Origin: Pseudomonadota bacterium
Lineage (GTDB): Bacteria > Myxococcota_A > UBA796 > GCA-2862545
NCBI GenBank assembly: GCA_947505245.1
Contig: CANNIZ010000037.1
Coordinates: 1-44,925, forward strand
DNA: 44,925 bases
Direction of reading: 5' to 3'
Both the position numbers and the translations under genes were made by a program. The notes beneath the pieces are model-generated. The model was given only the letters and a program-made list of their open reading frames with translations, was not told the DNA's origin and did no database searches. Of this stretch, positions 1-8,599 are shown piece by piece (position 1 is the stretch's first letter; each line of letters opens with the position of its first letter).

Positions 1-469
1 GCCGTGGCGTTCGTCCTGCAAGAGTCCCGCCCGGCCGATACCTCCCTGGTCCATCCGGGGAGGATCGGCCCGCCTAGCCGATTCACGCCGCATGCGCGGG
101 ATCACGGGCGACGAAACATCGATTCGATGGATCCGCAACCCGTGGGATCATCCGGCCGACTTTGACCACGCGGGGGCCGAATTTCGGACAAAGTCGGGCA
201 CTTCGGGGGTCATCCGGCCGAGTTTGTCCACGCGGAGCCAGGAATTCGGACAAAGTCGACGAAATGAATTCGTACCCCGGGGACTTTGTCCGAGCGGCAC
301 GCGCCGCCGCGGTTGACGGACCCCGAACACCAGAGACGACGACGGGCGAGGCGACGGGAGCGTGCCCGCAGGGCAGTCCCCGCAGGTGACGGCGCAGCCG
401 GCGCCGAGGAGACCGAGCGCGAGCGAGCGCGGGAGGCGCCGACCCGAGGCGAAGCCGAGGGGCGCCCCC
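1..469. other. Non-coding left edge
   Basis: No convincing gene is visible here. The open frames have skewed Arg/Pro/Ser composition typical of shadow frames in GC-rich DNA. The stretch lies downstream of the minus-strand DUF2752 gene and holds a palindromic repeat cluster at 148-291. The part from 292 to 469 shows nothing I can name; no clear intrinsic terminator with a T-run is seen. A gene running off the left edge cannot be excluded for bases 1-120. Confidence 0.5.
148..291. repeat. Two 49-bp imperfect palindromes plus a half copy
   Basis: Copies at 148-196 and 210-258 start 62 bp apart and agree at 42 of 49 positions. Each has a left arm like gactttgtcc (158-167 and 220-229, one mismatch each) and a right arm ggacaaagtc (186-195 and 248-257, exact). 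A fifth arm, gactttgtcc, is exact at 282-291. The arms are reverse complements, so each copy can fold as a hairpin with an 18-base spacer. Size and form resemble REP/REPIN or small MITE elements; an operator array is an alternative. No transposase is adjacent. Confidence 0.75.
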
Positions 470-919
470 TTAGACGCGAACGAACCAGGACGCGTACAGG
501 AACCCGAGCCAGCCGGCGGCAAAGACCGCGACGAGCGCGGGATGCGGCCGGTTCCAGGCGGGGTCGCGGCGAAGGACGCGCACGGCCGCGAGGGCGCCGG
601 TGCCGACGAGAGCGACGAACAGCAGGCTGGCGGCGGGGTTGTAGCCAAAGGCCGTGAGCAGGTGGCCGCGCGCGAGGTGGACGAACGCGCGCGTGGCGCC
701 GCACAGCGGGCAGGGCAGGCCGGTGCGGGCGCGGTAGCCGCACATCATCGGCACCGGCACGCCGAACAACGCGACCGCGTCGCCGTCGGGTGCCAGGACC
801 GCGGAGACGGTGTACACGACGGCGCCGAGGAGCAGCTCAGCGACGACGCGCGTCCACGGCGACATCAGCGCGAGGCCGAGCGCGTCGAGGCGGGCTTCGA
901 GTCGCGCGAGCGCGCTCAC
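470..919 (-). CDS. DUF2752 membrane protein
   Basis: This predicted 149-aa membrane protein carries the DUF2752 signature CGYRARTGLPCPLCGATRA, with the Cys-Pro-x-Cys-Gly and Thr-Arg pattern of that family, whose function is unknown. Hydrophobic helices lie before the motif and in the C-terminal half. I chose the GTG at 919 because it overlaps the stop codon of the upstream gene in a GTGA arrangement, and the open frame further upstream is a shadow of that gene. An internal Met 18 residues later is the alternative start. The pair with the 916-1449 gene is probably cotranscribed. Confidence 0.82.
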   Translation of the reverse strand: MSALARLEARLDALGLALMSPWTRVVAELLLGAVVYTVSAVLAPDGDAVALFGVPVPMMCGYRARTGLPCPLCGATRAFVHLARGHLLTAFGYNPAASLLFVALVGTGALAAVRVLRRDPAWNRPHPALVAVFAAGWLGFLYASWFVRV

Positions 920-1449
920 CCGTCGTCCTCGACCCCGAAGTCGGGGTTCATCGCGGTGACGCCGGCCCAGATCGCGAGCGGCGTGCAGATCACCAGCGGA
1001 ATCAGCGAGCCCGCGCTGCCGCCGAGGAACCCGACGACGCACATGCCGCAGGTGCCGATGTTGCACATCGAAAGGCCGTTGGCGAGCAGCCCAGCGATAG
1101 GACCTCCGACGGCGAGCAGCGCGGCGAGGTAGACGAGGCCCTTCGAGTGGCCGCCGATCAGGCGCACACCCCCGAACACGACGAGCAGGCTCGACAGCCC
1201 GATCGCGAGGTAAACGACGAGCTGCACGGCGGGTGCGATGGCCGAGATGACCCCGATGATCACCGTGGCGGGCTCGGTCTTGGCGTCGGTCATGCCCGTC
1301 GCGGCGGCGATCTGGCTCACCGCGATGAGCCCGCCGCCCATCAGGCCAACCGCGGTCCACAGGCCGTACACCACGGCGTAAAGCAGGTTGACGATGCCCG
1401 CGATCACGAGTCCTACGCCGGGGTAGGTCGTATTCAGGCGCTGGGACAT
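916..1449 (-). CDS. Four-helix membrane protein, unknown function
   Basis: This 177-aa protein has about four hydrophobic segments (roughly residues 10-45, 60-85, 85-125 and 130-165). A short Cys cluster, CNIGTCGMC, sits before the last helix and could bind metal or form disulfides. I do not recognise a family. It starts just downstream of the receptor kinase gene and is coupled by a 4-base overlap to the DUF2752 gene. DUF2752 proteins are often found beside small membrane proteins of this kind, so the two may form a complex (inference). Confidence 0.75.
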   Translation of the reverse strand: MSQRLNTTYPGVGLVIAGIVNLLYAVVYGLWTAVGLMGGGLIAVSQIAAATGMTDAKTEPATVIIGVISAIAPAVQLVVYLAIGLSSLLVVFGGVRLIGGHSKGLVYLAALLAVGGPIAGLLANGLSMCNIGTCGMCVVGFLGGSAGSLIPLVICTPLAIWAGVTAMNPDFGVEDDG

Positions 1450-1477
1450 CGCTCCTCCGCGCGCCCATGTAACGGGT

Positions 1478-4400
1478 TCAGGCGAGGAGCTCGTCCAGCG
1501 CGCGTTTTACCGCCGCGGCGTCCGGGTACCGCGCCGCCGGATCCTTGACGAGTAGCCGCAACACGAGCTCGTCGACGGGTTCGGGAATGAACGCGCGCTT
1601 CTTGCTCGGCGCCTCCACCGGCTCGAAGCAGATCGCGCGCAGGATGGCCATGGTGCCGACGCCGGTGAAAGGCAGCTCGCCGGTGAGCATCTCGTACAAC
1701 ATCGCGCCGAGCGCGTACAGATCCCACCCGGGCCCGGGCTCGCCGCCCATGACCTGCTCGGGCGACATGTAGCTGTACGTGCCGATCAACATGCCGGTCT
1801 GCGTGAGCGACGTGTACTCCGTGCCGGCCGCGATGCCGAAGTCGGTCAGCTTGGGCACGCGGTCGGGCCCGGCGAGCATGACGTTGTCGCTCTTCACGTC
1901 GCGGTGGACGACGCCGATCGCGTGCACCTCTTCGAGGGCGGCGACCATGTCGCGCGCGATCACCAGCGCCGTACGCCACGGCAGCGCGCCCTCGCGGCGG
2001 ATCACCTTCTTCAGGCTCTCGCCGTCGAGCAATTCGAGCGCCATGTACACCTGACCGTCGTGCTCGCCGCGGGCGAGGATGCGCACGATGTTCGGGTGCC
2101 GAAGCTGCATCAGCAAGTTGGCTTCGCGCAGGAAGCGACGCTTCGCCGACGGGTTCGTGATGAGGTGTTTGGCCATCAACTTGATCGCGCACACCCGCCC
2201 GGTGACCAGATCGCGGGCGCGGTACACGACGCCCATGCCGCCCTGCCCGAGCGTGTCGAGGATCTGGTAGCTGCCGATCGTGTCGCGGTTCTTCTCGAGC
2301 TCGATCGCGAGCGAGTGGTCCTTGCCCACCCACTCGCGGAACTGGCGCGACACGAACGCGATCTTGCCGTCCTTCTCGAACAGGCGATGATCCGCGACGA
2401 GGTCGGCCACCACGCGACGAAGCTCTTCGTCGAGGATCGGCGCGCCCTTCTCGCGCGCGTACTCACCGACGTGCTCCACGGTGGTGGGCGGGCGATCGGC
2501 GACGAGGGACAACGCGAGGCGCGAGCGCACCGGCAGCTGGCCCCAGATCGTCGCGAACAGGACGCCCACGCCGGTCGCGGCAGACGCGGCCTCGTCGATG
2601 TCCGTTACGGTGACGACGTTGCGGCGCACGCTCGCCATGCGCTCGGACAGCGCGCGGCCGACGGCCTCGACGACGCGCGGGTGACCACCCGTCTGGTCGT
2701 AGGCGCGCGCGGCGACCTCGGGAGCGACGACGAGGCGACCGTCGCTGCGGCGCTCGAGCAGCTTGCGGATCGCGGCGGCGTCGAGCGGTTCGAGCTGCAG
2801 GAGGGTGGAGATCGCGACGAGCTCGTCGGCCTGGCGCAGGCGCTCGGCGCGGTCGCCGGCGAGCGCGACACACAGCAACAGGCCCGGCGTCGACGCGACC
2901 ATGTGCTTGAGGAACGGGAGCAGGTAGGTGCCGTGCACCTCGTCTTCGACGGCGGCCTGGAGGAGCCGCTCGCCGTTGTCGAGCAACAGCACGAGCGCGC
3001 CGTCGGGCATGGCCTTGCGGGCCGACAGCACCGTGCGCTCGAACGGGCGGTACGGGCTGCGCTGGTTCGTCTCGCCGCCGGTGCCGACGACGTAGGGCGT
3101 GCGCGCCTCGCTGTCTTCCACGAGCGACACGGGGCCGCCGGAGCGGCCCTCGAGGGCTACGACGATCGCCTCGTTGATCGCAGTCATCAGCACGGTGGCG
3201 CCCGTGCCAGGGGCCGCGGTGAGATCGACGTACACGACGAGATCGTTGCGACCGGGCGAGATGCAGCGCAGCAGCGACGTGGTCCCGGCCTGTGGATCGG
3301 CCCACAACAGGATGCACGCGCCCTGGATTGGCGCGCGGCTCGCCCGCTCGCTGATCGCGCGCAGGACGGCGTCCCGACCGACGAGTTCGGCGCGCGCGGC
3401 GACGGGCCCGGACGGCTCGAACCGATGTTCGGGGATTGGGCGGTACCGCAGGTAGCGCGCGCGCAGCCACGCCCGCTGCATGCGCGGCCGCTGCCACATG
3501 ACCAGCGTGACGAAGGTGCCGACCCCCGCAGGCCACAGCCACCACGGCCAGGGCGTGTCGACCGTGAACTTGAGCGTCGCAGGTGTGGCGTCCGCCTGGA
3601 GCCAGCGCCCCTTCGCGACCACCTCGAGGACGTGGTCGCCATCGGCGAGATCGGTGAGCTGGAGCGACGTCGCGTTCCCGAGCGAGTTCCACGCGCCGCC
3701 GTCCAGGCGCCAGCGGTAGAAGTGGTCCTCGCGCCGCTCCGAGCGCCACGCCGTGATGCCCGCGAGCTCGACCGCGACGTCCGACGAGGTGTACGGGACC
3801 CGATCGACGGGCGCCGCCGGGGCTGTGCGCGACGCGAGCGAGACCCCTGGCCAGCCCGCCTGACCGGGCCCGGGGATCGGCAGCGACGCCGTCGTCGGCA
3901 TGACGAACACGCCGGCCGTCGACTCGAGCAACGTGGAGCCCGCCGGCGCGCGGCCGGGGTCCGAGGACGAGGCCCCCGCCGCGCGGAGCGCCTGCACCCC
4001 GAGGGCGCGCGGAACCCCGAGCGCGTCGGTGAACCACGCGCGGTCGCGCGCGATGATCAACGTCTCCGGGCGCGGCGCGGCCGACGCTCCCGCCGGCCAC
4101 CGGAATTGCGCGAGCCCCGAACCGCCCGTGCCCACCCAAAGGTCGCCCGAGGGATCCTCGGCGAGCGCGTAGATCTCCTGGCTCGGAAGGCCGTCAGCGA
4201 CGCTCAGCATCGACCAGTCTTCGCCGTCGCTCACGACGAGGCCCTGACCCGGCACCGCGAGCAGCAGCAGGCCACCCGACGTGCGGAGCCCGCGCAACGC
4301 GGCCACCGCGGGCACACCCGGAACGGGCGTCAACGTTCCGTCGTCGTGGTAGGCGCGCACACCCGCGTCCGACGACAACAACAGCTCGGCGCCCGTGTCG

Positions 4401-6253
4401 AGCCAGCGCGGCTTCGCGCCGACGTTCGGGATCGACTGCGGGCCGCCGGCCGGTGGCACGCGCCAGGCCACGTTCTCGGTCGACACGAACATGGTCCCGT
4501 CGGGGCGGCCGACGATCGACACGACCGGACGCCCGCTCAGGAACGCGAACCGCGACGGCGTCGCCAGCGTCCACACGCCGTTCGCGCGCGTCGCGCACGC
4601 GAGCCCACGATCGGTGGCGAGGCAGAGGTCGTCGCCCGCGACGGCCAGCGCGGTGGGCGTAGCCCCGTCCGGCATCCCCGTGCCCGGCAGGAACGTCGTC
4701 GTCGTGTCGCCGTCGATGATGACGAGGCAGCGCATCTCGTCGGACGCTTCGGCCCACCCGTTCGGGAGCGCCACCGCGTCGATGCCCACGCCGTAACAGT
4801 GCGCGTCGTCCATCCAGTACGTCGTCTCGGCCGTGTGCGGGTCGAAGCGGACGATGCCGGACCCCGTCGCGATGCGCAGCGCGCCGTCGGCTTCGGGGAG
4901 CACGCTGTAGATCCAGCCGGACGGGAGCAGGCGGCGATCGTGTACCACCATCCACGGTTTTCCGATGCGGCCGATCTCCCCCTGCTGGTTCAGGAACCAC
5001 ACCGCGTCATCGTGCGCCGCGAGGCCGTAGACCTGCTCGAAGCGGTCCGACCGCTCGCGGAACACGCGGGCGACGTCGTCTTCGACGCGGGCGATGCCGC
5101 GACCGAGGCCGAACCACAACACCCCGTCCGGCGCGCGCAACATCGAACGCACGGACGGGTTGCCGGTCAAATCCTCGGGGTTGAAGCCGGGAGCCACGTG
5201 ATCGTCGATCCACCGGGTGGCGCCGTCGGTGGCGAGGATCCACGGCGTGCCGTCCCCGTCGAGCACCACGCTGCGCGCGTCGTCGGGGATGTCGACCATC
5301 GCGCGGAGGACATGGTGACCGTCGTTGTCGAACACCTCCACGCCGAGGCGCGACACGAGGAAACGGCGCCCGGACGCGTCCGCCGTGACGCCGAACACCT
5401 GGCGGGGCCCCGCGTACGTAGGGTCGGTCTCCAGCTGGTCGACCCGGTCCGACCCGTGCGCGTACCGCACCGCGCCGGTCGATCCGGCCACCCAGATGTC
5501 GCCGGACGGGTCGGGCGCGACGACACCCTCGGTGTCCTTGAACGGCTTCCGCTGCCACCCTTCGGTCGAGGCGACCAGGACCGCGCCGGGCGTCCCGATC
5601 ACGACGCCGTCGCGCCCAAAGAACGCGCTTCGGACCGGTGGATCACCCGGAAGGGCGATCGTCTCGAGGAACTGGCCGTCGTACCGCGACAGGGTCTGAC
5701 GAACCATCCACAGTCGACGATCCGGGCCGTCGATCAGGGCGCCGCCCTGGTCGCTCAGGTCCTCGCGGAATGGAAACACGTCGATCGCGCGCTTGTACTG
5801 CGGGAGGAGGTCCGCCGCCTCGCTGCTCCGAACGCCCCACCCCGAGAGCCCCTCGTCGACCTTGGCGATCGCGACGGCGTCACCCAGGTCTTCGGCGAGG
5901 CGCGCCGCGCGTACCCAGTGATCCCGGGCGCGCTCGGGCGTGAGGCTGTGGGTGGTGAACGCCTCGGCGAGCGTGATTCGCGCGCTGAGCTCGCCAGCGC
6001 GATCGCCCGCGGCCAGGAACGCCTCCACCGCGGCGCCGAGCGTCTCGGTCGAGCGCGTCCAGTTGCCGAGCCACTGCTCGTCGTCGGCGATCGCGACCAG
6101 CACCGGCCCGCGCTCACGCAGGGGCAGCCGATCGAGCGTGGAGCGCAGCGAACTCGCGTCGGCGAGGTGGGCCGCGGCGTCGCCATCAGCGGCGTGTGCG
6201 ACGCTGCACAGGGCCAACCCCACGACCGCTATCGCGCCCGAACTCCGCATCAC
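1478..6253 (-). CDS. Receptor-like Ser/Thr protein kinase with propeller sensor and NTPase-like middle
   Basis: This 1591-aa protein has an N-terminal signal peptide and then a helical region to about residue 140. A long beta-propeller of Reg_prop type runs to about 760 (units such as DLWVGTGGSGLAQF). A Y_Y_Y-type beta domain ends near 900, followed by one transmembrane helix at about 901-922. An NTPase-like region follows (about 955-1310), and a complete Ser/Thr kinase occupies 1329-1591. The kinase keeps GQGGMG (1336-1341), the CAIK lysine (1358), HRD (Asp1452), DFG (Asp1471) and SPE. The NTPase P-loop position reads ADPQAGTTS, lacking the GK[ST] lysine, so ATP hydrolysis there is doubtful. 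The propeller is predicted outside the inner membrane and the kinase inside. The first codon is GTG; the ATG directly after it is equally possible. Confidence 0.9.
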   Translation of the reverse strand: MMRSSGAIAVVGLALCSVAHAADGDAAAHLADASSLRSTLDRLPLRERGPVLVAIADDEQWLGNWTRSTETLGAAVEAFLAAGDRAGELSARITLAEAFTTHSLTPERARDHWVRAARLAEDLGDAVAIAKVDEGLSGWGVRSSEAADLLPQYKRAIDVFPFREDLSDQGGALIDGPDRRLWMVRQTLSRYDGQFLETIALPGDPPVRSAFFGRDGVVIGTPGAVLVASTEGWQRKPFKDTEGVVAPDPSGDIWVAGSTGAVRYAHGSDRVDQLETDPTYAGPRQVFGVTADASGRRFLVSRLGVEVFDNDGHHVLRAMVDIPDDARSVVLDGDGTPWILATDGATRWIDDHVAPGFNPEDLTGNPSVRSMLRAPDGVLWFGLGRGIARVEDDVARVFRERSDRFEQVYGLAAHDDAVWFLNQQGEIGRIGKPWMVVHDRRLLPSGWIYSVLPEADGALRIATGSGIVRFDPHTAETTYWMDDAHCYGVGIDAVALPNGWAEASDEMRCLVIIDGDTTTTFLPGTGMPDGATPTALAVAGDDLCLATDRGLACATRANGVWTLATPSRFAFLSGRPVVSIVGRPDGTMFVSTENVAWRVPPAGGPQSIPNVGAKPRWLDTGAELLLSSDAGVRAYHDDGTLTPVPGVPAVAALRGLRTSGGLLLLAVPGQGLVVSDGEDWSMLSVADGLPSQEIYALAEDPSGDLWVGTGGSGLAQFRWPAGASAAPRPETLIIARDRAWFTDALGVPRALGVQALRAAGASSSDPGRAPAGSTLLESTAGVFVMPTTASLPIPGPGQAGWPGVSLASRTAPAAPVDRVPYTSSDVAVELAGITAWRSERREDHFYRWRLDGGAWNSLGNATSLQLTDLADGDHVLEVVAKGRWLQADATPATLKFTVDTPWPWWLWPAGVGTFVTLVMWQRPRMQRAWLRARYLRYRPIPEHRFEPSGPVAARAELVGRDAVLRAISERASRAPIQGACILLWADPQAGTTSLLRCISPGRNDLVVYVDLTAAPGTGATVLMTAINEAIVVALEGRSGGPVSLVEDSEARTPYVVGTGGETNQRSPYRPFERTVLSARKAMPDGALVLLLDNGERLLQAAVEDEVHGTYLLPFLKHMVASTPGLLLCVALAGDRAERLRQADELVAISTLLQLEPLDAAAIRKLLERRSDGRLVVAPEVAARAYDQTGGHPRVVEAVGRALSERMASVRRNVVTVTDIDEAASAATGVGVLFATIWGQLPVRSRLALSLVADRPPTTVEHVGEYAREKGAPILDEELRRVVADLVADHRLFEKDGKIAFVSRQFREWVGKDHSLAIELEKNRDTIGSYQILDTLGQGGMGVVYRARDLVTGRVCAIKLMAKHLITNPSAKRRFLREANLLMQLRHPNIVRILARGEHDGQVYMALELLDGESLKKVIRREGALPWRTALVIARDMVAALEEVHAIGVVHRDVKSDNVMLAGPDRVPKLTDFGIAAGTEYTSLTQTGMLIGTYSYMSPEQVMGGEPGPGWDLYALGAMLYEMLTGELPFTGVGTMAILRAICFEPVEAPSKKRAFIPEPVDELVLRLLVKDPAARYPDAAAVKRALDELLA

Positions 6254-6301
6254 ACCCCGCCAACCGTTGCGGAGCGAGTGTACACGACGCGCCGGAGGCG
6301 C

Positions 6302-7483
6302 CTAGCGACGCTTCTTGTACTTGGGCGGCGGAGCGCACGCCGCGGGCTCGTCACCTTCGTCGCGAGGCGTCGCCATCGCCGCCTTCTCCGGGTACACGAG
6401 GTGCGTCTGGGCGCGGAACTGCTCGAACGTGCCGTCCTGGATGCTCGTGCGCATGCGGTCCATGAACTGGTGGAACCACGCGATGTTGTGTACGGCGGCG
6501 AGCGTCATGCCGAGGATCTCGCCCACCCGGAACAGGTGGTGCAGGTACGCGCGGCTGAACGTGCGGCACGTGTAGCAGGTGCACGACGTGTCGATCGGGT
6601 AGAAGTCGCGGCGGTAGTCGCGATCGGTGAGGCGGAGGCGGCCCGTGCTCGTGTACACGACGCCGCTGCGCGCGTGGCGCGTCTGGATCACGCAGTCGAA
6701 CATGTCGATGCCGCGGGCGACACCTTCGACGAGGTCCTGCGGCCGGCCGACGCCCATGAGGTAGCGCGGGCGCTCTTCCGGCAGGTGCGGGACGGTGTAG
6801 TCGAGCACCTCGCACATCGTCTGCAGGCCTTCACCAACGGAGAGCCCGCCTACCGCGTAGCCGTCAAAGCCAATGTCGGTGATCTGGGCGGCGGAACGCT
6901 CGCGCAGGTCCTTCCAGAACCCGCCCTGGACGATGCCGAACAGGGCCTGATCTTCGCGCTGGTGGGCGGCCTTGCTGCGCTGTTCCCAACGCGCGGTGCG
7001 GTCCACGCTGGCCGTCGCGTAGTCCTTGCCCGTGCCGTAGGCGACGCACTCGTCGAACACCATCGCGATGTCCGCGCCGAGCTTCTGCTGGATGTCCATG
7101 CTGCGCTCGGGCGACAGGAACGTCTTGTTGCCGTCCACTTCGTAGGCGAACGTGACGCCCTCTTCGGTGACGGTCTTGTCGAGCGAGAACACCTGGAACC
7201 CGCCCGAGTCCGTGAGCATGGGCATGTCGACGGCCATGAACTTGTGCAGGCCGCCCGCCTTCTCGACGATCGCCTCCCCAGGCCGCTGACCGAGGTGGTA
7301 GGTGTTCGCGAGCAGGATCTGCGTGCCGGTGTCGGCCAGGTGCAGTGGCGAGACGCCTCGAACGGCGCCTTGCGTGCCGACGGGCATGTACAGCGGCGTC
7401 TTCACCTCCCCGTGCGGAAGGGTGAAGGTGGTGGCGCGGGCAGCGCCGTGTTTGGCGTCGATTCGAAACGGGAACGCGTTCAT
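6302..7483 (-). CDS. tgt: Queuine/preQ1 tRNA-ribosyltransferase
   Basis: This 393-aa protein exchanges guanine 34 of tRNAs with GUN anticodons for a queuosine precursor. It has the general acid/base Asp92 in TDSGGFQVFS, the nucleophile Asp263 in MFDCVIQTRHARSG, and the zinc ligands Cys301, Cys303, Cys306 and His332 (CTCYTC...H). The length fits the family. The residue after the nucleophile loop reads QTRHAR where many bacteria have PTRNAR, a mild variation. It lies 48 bp upstream of the receptor kinase gene and 14 bp after the pseudokinase gene on the same strand. No other queuosine gene is seen in the window. Confidence 0.97.
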   Translation of the reverse strand: MNAFPFRIDAKHGAARATTFTLPHGEVKTPLYMPVGTQGAVRGVSPLHLADTGTQILLANTYHLGQRPGEAIVEKAGGLHKFMAVDMPMLTDSGGFQVFSLDKTVTEEGVTFAYEVDGNKTFLSPERSMDIQQKLGADIAMVFDECVAYGTGKDYATASVDRTARWEQRSKAAHQREDQALFGIVQGGFWKDLRERSAAQITDIGFDGYAVGGLSVGEGLQTMCEVLDYTVPHLPEERPRYLMGVGRPQDLVEGVARGIDMFDCVIQTRHARSGVVYTSTGRLRLTDRDYRRDFYPIDTSCTCYTCRTFSRAYLHHLFRVGEILGMTLAAVHNIAWFHQFMDRMRTSIQDGTFEQFRAQTHLVYPEKAAMATPRDEGDEPAACAPPPKYKKRR

Positions 7484-7497
7484 CCCGTCGGACTAAC

Positions 7498-8583
7498 TCA
7501 CCACAGCCACGCGAGGACCGCCGCGACCACGAACCCGACGACGAGGGCGGCGAACAGCTCGGCCCAGCGGCCGATTCGCGACGGCGCGACCGACGGCACA
7601 TACGGGCTCGAGGTCTGCGCCGTGAGCTCGCTCGGCAAGTGGCCTTGACCGCGCCTGACCGCGGTGGGCGGTTCGTCTCCGAATTCCTCGCTACGGTCCT
7701 GCGAGGGCGCGTCATCCACGACCGTCGGCATGCCGAGCACGACCGTGGCTTCGCTCGCGAGCATCTCCCGAACCCCCCACGCGACGTCAGGGCCCGCGTC
7801 CATGGGCGTGGCGACGACGCGGGCGACCAACGACCACAGCTCCTCGGACAGATCGATCGCCGGGCTGGCGCCTGCGTCCGTACGCGCGGCGGGGGTCGTC
7901 TCCCCGGTCGAGCCCGTCGCCGTGGTGGTGCCCCACCGGTCGAGGATGCCGTGATCGCTGTGATCGGGCCCGAGATCGGGCACGACCTCGTCCGTTCCCT
8001 CGGCCACCGACGTGCCCAGTTGGATGCGGGCGAGCGGGACGTGGGTGGCGAGGTGACCTTCGACCAGGGCCGCGAGGCGCCCGACCGCGTCCGGCGGCAC
8101 GCGCCGGGAGAGCTCGGCGGCCGCGAGCTCTGCGCTCTCACCGGGCAAGGTCTCTTCGCCCGGGCCCGGGAGCATGCCGACAGCGGCCACGAGATCGAGC
8201 GCCGGGATCCCACCTTTTCGGCCGCGGCCCGCGAGCACCACCTCGCCGCGAACCCCGAGATGAACGTGCGCCTTGGTGACGTTGCCGTGCAACAGGCGCT
8301 GCCGATGGAGGTGGGCGACCCCCTCGAGGATGCCCACGACCACGAGCTCCTGGACTCCTGGCGGCAGATCGACCTCGTCGAGCCGCACGCCGCGCGGCAC
8401 GCGCTCGGCGTACACCCGCCGCCCGTCGAGGTCGGCGGCGAACACCACCGTCGCGACGGACCGATGCTCAGGAAGCGGGACGGGGATCAGCCCCTCCCAA
8501 ACGAGCAGGCGTTCGAATGGAGCGCCAGCAGGCGCGACGAGCAGCCCACCACCGTCGTTGCGGCGGAGGACGTCGTAGCTCAC
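7498..8583 (-). CDS. Tail-anchored pseudokinase-like protein
   Basis: This 361-aa protein begins with GTG. Its first 130 residues align by eye with the C-lobe of bacterial Ser/Thr kinases, but the catalytic signatures are altered. The HRDxKxxN-like loop is LLHGNVTKAHVHL (residues 97-109), so the catalytic Asp is absent, and the DFG position is LAGRG. A low-complexity acidic/Thr-rich middle follows. The C-terminus is one hydrophobic helix (about 337-360), suggesting a tail anchor with the body in the cytoplasm. It lies between tgt and a degenerate response regulator. A role as a non-catalytic partner of the nearby receptor kinase is inference. Confidence 0.7.
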   Translation of the reverse strand: MSYDVLRRNDGGGLLVAPAGAPFERLLVWEGLIPVPLPEHRSVATVVFAADLDGRRVYAERVPRGVRLDEVDLPPGVQELVVVGILEGVAHLHRQRLLHGNVTKAHVHLGVRGEVVLAGRGRKGGIPALDLVAAVGMLPGPGEETLPGESAELAAAELSRRVPPDAVGRLAALVEGHLATHVPLARIQLGTSVAEGTDEVVPDLGPDHSDHGILDRWGTTTATGSTGETTPAARTDAGASPAIDLSEELWSLVARVVATPMDAGPDVAWGVREMLASEATVVLGMPTVVDDAPSQDRSEEFGDEPPTAVRRGQGHLPSELTAQTSSPYVPSVAPSRIGRWAELFAALVVGFVVAAVLAWLW

Positions 8584-8599
8584 GTGGAAGTCGCGGCGA

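Noticed and set aside
1904..7648. A plus-strand open frame of 1914 codons
   Set aside because: It lies opposite the receptor kinase and tgt genes. Its Arg/Ala/Asp/His-rich composition is that of a GC-rich shadow frame.
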